Under the pieces are notes generated by a model that saw nothing but the letters and a program-made list of their open reading frames with translations, was not told where the DNA came from and ran no database searches. A stretch of 64,000 nt of DNA from Achatina immaculata (taxonomy: Eukaryota > Mollusca > Gastropoda > Stylommatophora > Achatinidae), in the NCBI GenBank assembly GCA_009760885.1, contig CM019719.1, positions 31,181,084 through 31,245,083 of the forward strand, written 5' to 3'. Positions 59,400 to 64,000 of this stretch are shown piece by piece. The stretch's first letter is position 1. Each line of letters opens with the position of its first letter. Both the position numbers and the translations under genes were made by a program.

Positions 59400-60345
59400 T
59401 GCAGACAGAACGTAAAACAAGGGGTCCGTCAGGGGTGCATATTGTTGCCTTACTTATTTAACTTGTATACTGAAAATATAATGAGGAATGTTAGAAAATA
59501 TGTAGACAAAGAATATTACGATGCCATAATAATTGGAGGTTATGAAATACCAGAGATTAGATATGCTGATGACACAGTATTACTGTTCACAACGCAAAAA
59601 GGAATGGAAAAACTAATTATGTCAGTCTGTAAGAACAGTGAAGAGCAAAACCTCTATCTTAATGCGAATAAAACTAAACTGATGACAAGTCACAAAACAA
59701 ACAAGGCAGCTGAAATAAGTATCAATGAGGAAAACTTGGAAGAAGTGGAGAGTTTTGAATGTCTTGGATCACTACTAACTAATAATGGAGATACAACGAG
59801 GGAAATTAAAAGGAGGACATCTATCGCTCTTCAGAAAGTAAAACAACTAAATAATCTGTGGAGAAGAACAGACAGAATTACAAAAATAAGATTTTTAAGG
59901 CCGTGCATCTTTTCCATCGCAAAATATGCCTGTGAGACCTGGACACTTAACAAAACAGCCGAGAAACGCATAAATGCATTTGAATGTAAACGCTACAGAA
60001 GAGTTCTTCAGATATCATGGACACAAAAAAGAACAAATATGTCCATACTACAAGAACTTAATATCGAAGAAGGCTGGCTAGTAAAGATGATTAAACAAAG
60101 AAAACTTAAATATTTTGTACACATTAGACGTCATGATATTCTAGAGAAGACCATCTTGGAAGGGTACATAATAGGAAAAAGAAAGAGAGGAAGACCAAGA
60201 CGAAGATGGGTGCAAGACATCGTTGATAATCTGCAAATGGATGCATCAGCAGCAGGGCATCTTGCTCACAACCGAGAGGTCTACAGGAGAGCTGTTAGGG
60301 AGGCAGTTCCGCAAGGGACATGCAAATAAATGAATGAGACAGAAC
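59400..60345 (+). mobile_element. 5'-truncated LINE, family B, long open frame
   Basis: From about 59410 reads [20 protein letters not shown], then the YADD box in [113 protein letters not shown] and stops at 60327. 295 codons from the first Met without interruption. The usual W..H block is degenerate (YFVHIRRHD). The 3' end is catgcaaataaatgaatga, a short AATG-type tail. Motif 1-3 and endonuclease are missing by truncation. Confidence 0.92.
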
Positions 60346-61205
60346 CTCGTAATGTATGGGGCACATGAAGGGCAGCTCCAGTTCACATCATCCCTCTGTG
60401 CAAGCACACACGTTTACAACTGCCAGATCTCCTTAGAGATCCCCCCAAATCTGACGTTATTTAAGTCCTTGCACACATTGCAGTGTTTTGTTTTTTAACT
60501 AACATTTTTACAGCCCCCCCCCCCCCCCCCCGCCTTTAAAAAAATCAGCTTTTAATTTTAACGTAAATATGAACTACTAACCACAATTAGGTCGCTTCAT
60601 GAAAGTTTGCGAGTACGGAATTAGTTTGAAAAAGTAAGCCTATTATTAGTTTTCTCTTTTCTCATAAAGATTTCTTGGTAACTTCCATCACAAGACACCA
60701 CTGACAGTGTCCAATGATCGTGCATACATACGGAAAGCACTGCTCAGAGCGATATTTAGACAAGGTCTAATTAAAACGAAAAAAGTAGAACATTTCTAAA
60801 TCCATTTTTTTTTTAAAATGCTAGAGCAACTCCCTTCCTGTTTCTTTATCGGAAAATTTCTCATCAAAATGTAATCTGGCAGAGCAGGAAAATTAATCCA
60901 GGACAAGAGTTAAACAGGTAGAGTAACCTAAATCAGAGGGCGGAGAAGGGAGTTGAGAACACAGGCAAAGTTTTAATAATGATGAAATCGATTAAATCAA
61001 TGGGATTCCAGGCCTGCATTTTTTTTCCGGTGAGTTGGAAATATTTTTTTAGGAAGATTCAGAGAAAAAAAAATTTGGGGGAGAAAAAACAGAGAACAAG
61101 AAAGAACTGTGACAAATTCAGATGAGCGGAGAGATTCAGAAGAAAAATATCTTATAGAGGAAAGAAATACGACAAAGTTAACATGATCGGAGAGATTCAG
61201 AAACA
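60346..61205. other. No gene recognised; poly-C at 60514-60531
   Basis: No exon or transposon recognised. Confidence 0.5.
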
Positions 61206-61207
61206 AC

Positions 61208-61575
61208 AGAGAGAGAGAGAGAGAGAGAGAGAACTGTTATGACTTCAAGTTAGTGGAGTCATTAAGAAGAGAAGAACTGTAACAACTTCCAGTTAATGGA
61301 GTGATTTAGAAGAGAAGAGCTGTAACAACTTCCAGTTAGTGTAGCGATTTAGAAGAGAAGAGCTATAACAACTTCCAGTTAGTGGAGTGATTTAGAAGAG
61401 AAGAGCTGTAACAACTTCCAGTTAGTGGAGTGATTTAGAAGAGAAGAGCTATAACAACTTCCAGTTAGTGGAGTGATTTAGAAGAGAAGAGCTGTAACAA
61501 CTTTCAGTTAATGAAGTGATTTAGAAGAGAAGAGCTGTAACAACTTCCAGTTAGTGGAGTGATTTAGAAGAGAAA
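61208..61575. repeat. (GA)n followed by a 43-bp minisatellite
   Basis: (GA)n at 61208-61232, then about eight units of cttccagttagtggagtgat, ttagaagagaagagctgtaa caa. Confidence 0.94.
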
Positions 61576-62084
61576 CAGCGACCGAGGGAGAAACAGAAGA
61601 AAGTAAAATTGGCACATAGATTCAGAAAGATGGTAGAGATAATGGAAAGTAAAATTGGCACATAGATTTAGAAGGATGGTAGAGTTAATGGGGAACCTGC
61701 CAGAAATATATGCAGTAAAACTAACGCTTGCCAGGTGTAGATTTATCTTTTATTACACAGGGGAATTCAACCTCATGTGTTAATGGCCACTGATTTTCAT
61801 TTCTTTTCCCTAGATATTCATTTATTGTTTGTTATGCCGGTAGGCGTAGACAGATGTTTTGTTTCTTCATTTTTTTTTTTTTTTGCGGTCCTCATTAGTT
61901 CCAGTTGCCTTTCTTGTTCTGTGCCAGTTTTCAACTGATTTTCATGTTCCAGAGTTTTTGTCTTCGCAAGACGTAGCCAAAGAATTTGGCCCTGCCACGA
62001 GAAGACAGAAGTCTCCTCATGTCTCCTAAACAGACATTTGACCACGAATTTGACAATTAGTGATATATCTTCAGGGCTGAAATA

Positions 62085-62908
62085 ATTTGATGTTGCAAAT
62101 ACAGACTTGAAGGATAGTAATGAAAACATGATAAATAAAGAAGAGAAAATATGTATCAGATTGAAAGAATATTTTGAAAAACTACTAAACTGTGAAGAAC
62201 CTATAAACACATTACCATGCGAAGAAATACAGACTTGTGAACCTGAAATAGAGGAACCAGACTTATAAGAAGTCATCTACAGTGTCATGTTTCTACGAAA
62301 CAACAAAGCAACTTGTTCAGATTGAATTGCTGCATGACAGATTAAGGAAGGAGGTCTAAATCTACATGAACAGATATGTGCACTAATACAACAAATATGG
62401 GGAGAAGAAAAACTGCCTAGTGAATGGAGAGAATCATTACTGATCCCAGTATTCAAAAAAAGGCAATAGGAGCAAGTATGAAAACTACAGAGGAGTATCC
62501 TTACTACAAACAAGCAACAAAATATTATCTATTATACTTTTAAATAGATTAAAACTATACGGTGAGGACATAATGGAAGACTATCAAGCAGGTTTTAGGA
62601 AGAATAGATCAACCATAGACCAAATATTTTATCTATGTCAAAGAGCAGAAAAGTACTGGGAATATGGAAAAGAATTACATAATATCTTCATTGACTTCAA
62701 GAAAGCCTATGACAGCATAGATAGGAGCAGCTTATAGAAAATTATGAAAGAATTTGAGATGTCTAATAAATCAAATAATCTGACCAGAGTATTCATGGAG
62801 GATGCACAAAATATAGTAATATATAAAGGAAGAAAGTCAGAACCCTTATATATTTGAACTGTCTTAAAACAAGGTGATACATTATCTCCATTATTATTCA
62901 ACCTAGTA
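62085..62908 (+). mobile_element. LINE family C copy 2, 5' part (reverse transcriptase N-terminal half)
   Basis: Reads KEEKICIRLKEYFEKLLNCE, EPEIEEPDL, QIKEGGLNLHEQICALIQQI, EEKLPSEWRESLLIPVFKK, then DYQAGFRKNRSTIDQIFYLC and NIFIDFKKAYDSIDR (catalytic Asp) and GDTLSPLLFNLV with several stops and a frame slip near 62460. It is interrupted at 62908 by a family B insertion and resumes at 63123. Confidence 0.88.
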
Positions 62909-63122
62909 CGTCATGATAATTTAGAGAAGACCGTATTGGAAGGATACATAATGGGAAAAAGAAAAAGAGGAAGACCGAAACGAAGATGGCTGCAAGACAT
63001 CGTTGATGATCTGGAAATGGATGCAGCAGCAGCAGGCCATCTTGCTCACAACCGAGAGGCCTACAGGAGTGCTGTTTGGGAGGCAAAGTTCCGCAAGGGA
63101 CATGCAAAGGAATGAATGAATG
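62909..63122 (+). mobile_element. 5'-truncated family B LINE nested in family C
   Basis: About 214 bp reading RHDNLEKTVLEGYIMGKRKR GRPKRRWLQDIVDDLEMDAA and ending with the aatgaatgaatga tail. Closely similar to 60130-60340. AGTA at 62905-62908 and 63123-63126 is the probable target duplication. Removing the insert restores the host frame NLVLEKVMRK. Confidence 0.88.
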
Positions 63123-64000
63123 AGTACTAGAAAAGGTAATGAGAAAAGTGAAAGGAAAAAGCAGTACAGAAGAACAAGCTAAAATACTAAGATACACTGA
63201 TGACATCGACCTAGTGGGGGAAACTATGCAAGAAGTCATCAATACCTGCATACATGTGAGAGATGTAGCACTAAAAGTGGGCTTGCCCATTAACCTAAAT
63301 AAGACAGAGTATATGAAGATATCAAGAGACCAGAGGCAGAATGATCCAGATTATATAAATGTTGGAGAGATGATTATTAGGAAAGCAGAAACATACAAAT
63401 ATCTCGGCACAACCTTCAACAGAAGCAACACGGTAAACGAGGGAATTAAAATCAGAGTAAAGATAGGGAATAAACTCCTTGCGACACCTGTTAAAACCCA
63501 AAATCCTGTCACAAAACACCAAAAGTACCAATCTACAAAACTATAATAAGACCGGCCGTCATGTATGGATCAGAAACGTGGAGTATAACAAAGAAAGATG
63601 AACAACAATTGCAGATCTTTGAGAACAAGATCCTAAGAAGAATCTTCAGGCCGATAAAGGATACCAACAGTGGAGAATGGAGATCTAGAAAGAACACTGA
63701 ACTCAGCACCATATTTAAATCCCAACAAATTATAAATGTTTTGAAACTGAACAGACTGCGCTGGTTGGGTCATGTGGAAAGAATGGAAGAGAAGCAAACG
63801 AAAATGATGTATGCACAAGAGATGAGGGAAACAAGACCAAGGGGTAGACCAAAACAGAGATGGAAAGACAATATAGAAGAGGATACAAAATAAATTGGTG
63901 TCACGAACTGGAGAGAAAAGATTAGGAATAGAGAGGAAAGGAGGGTGAGCTTTATCTGCAGCAATGCGTCTTAATGGCTAGGAAAGCTGAAAAAAAAAAG
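63123..64000 (+). mobile_element. LINE family C copy 2, 3' part
   Basis: Reads LEKVMRKVKGKSSTEEQAKI, LRYTDDIDLVGETMQEVINT (active box YTDD, altered from YADD), LPINLNKTEYMKISRDQRQN, TYKYLGTTFNRSNTVNEGIK, MYGSETWSITKKDEQQLQIF, RLRWLGHVERMEEKQTKMMY and RETRPRGRPKQRWKDNIEED. One frame change occurs near 63540. It ends with gcaatgcgtcttaatggcta and an A-run at the window edge. Confidence 0.9.

Overview
This window is metazoan genomic DNA. It is AT-rich, has short exons with GT-AG introns, and carries many LINE fragments and minisatellites, with no operon-like gene packing. The only gene I can support is the 3' part of an RBFOX-family splicing factor on the + strand. Eight exons between 2568 and 22819 join with every splice phase matching. 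Together they encode 220 residues: the RRM from just after its first strand region, an Ala/Tyr-rich C-terminal domain, and the family C-terminus RFAPY followed by a stop. The protein sequence and repeat style suggest an invertebrate, most likely a lophotrochozoan such as a mollusc; this taxonomic call is inference. The promoter, N-terminal exons and first half of the RRM lie upstream of position 1.

Layout. 1-2567 is the end of an upstream intron and holds an old RNase H-type retroelement fragment. 2568-22819 is the exon/intron body. Its introns hold a 26-bp minisatellite (3.6-4.2 kb), an internally deleted mariner (10.2-11.1 kb), a piggyBac-like TTAA-flanked element (15.4-16.1 kb), three degraded copies of one LINE family (12.4, 18.5 and 20.6 kb), a 1.45-kb 21-bp minisatellite with a 336-bp higher-order period, and a 31-bp minisatellite. 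22820 to about 30.1 kb is a probable very long 3' UTR, nearly free of transposons, with a 42-bp minisatellite and a likely poly(A) signal at 30073.

From about 30.3 kb to the end no host gene is convincing. The region is a mosaic of non-LTR retrotransposon fragments from several families on both strands. One is a clean insertion with a 13-bp target duplication, and two are nested insertions. There are also large minisatellites (22-bp array 47.2-48.9 kb, 42-bp array 51.4-51.9 kb, 37-39-bp array 52.5-54.4 kb, and others). All long low-complexity ORFs here come from repeats whose monomers lack stop codons.

Most notable observation: the 93-nt RRM exon of RBFOX (8298-8390) has UGCAUG, the RBFOX binding site, 3 nt before the exon and again from intron position +6, plus a third copy 25 nt upstream of the exon. 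This matches the splice-site-overlapping autoregulatory layout known for the equivalent exon in vertebrate and Drosophila Fox genes, which produces a dominant-negative isoform lacking half the RRM.
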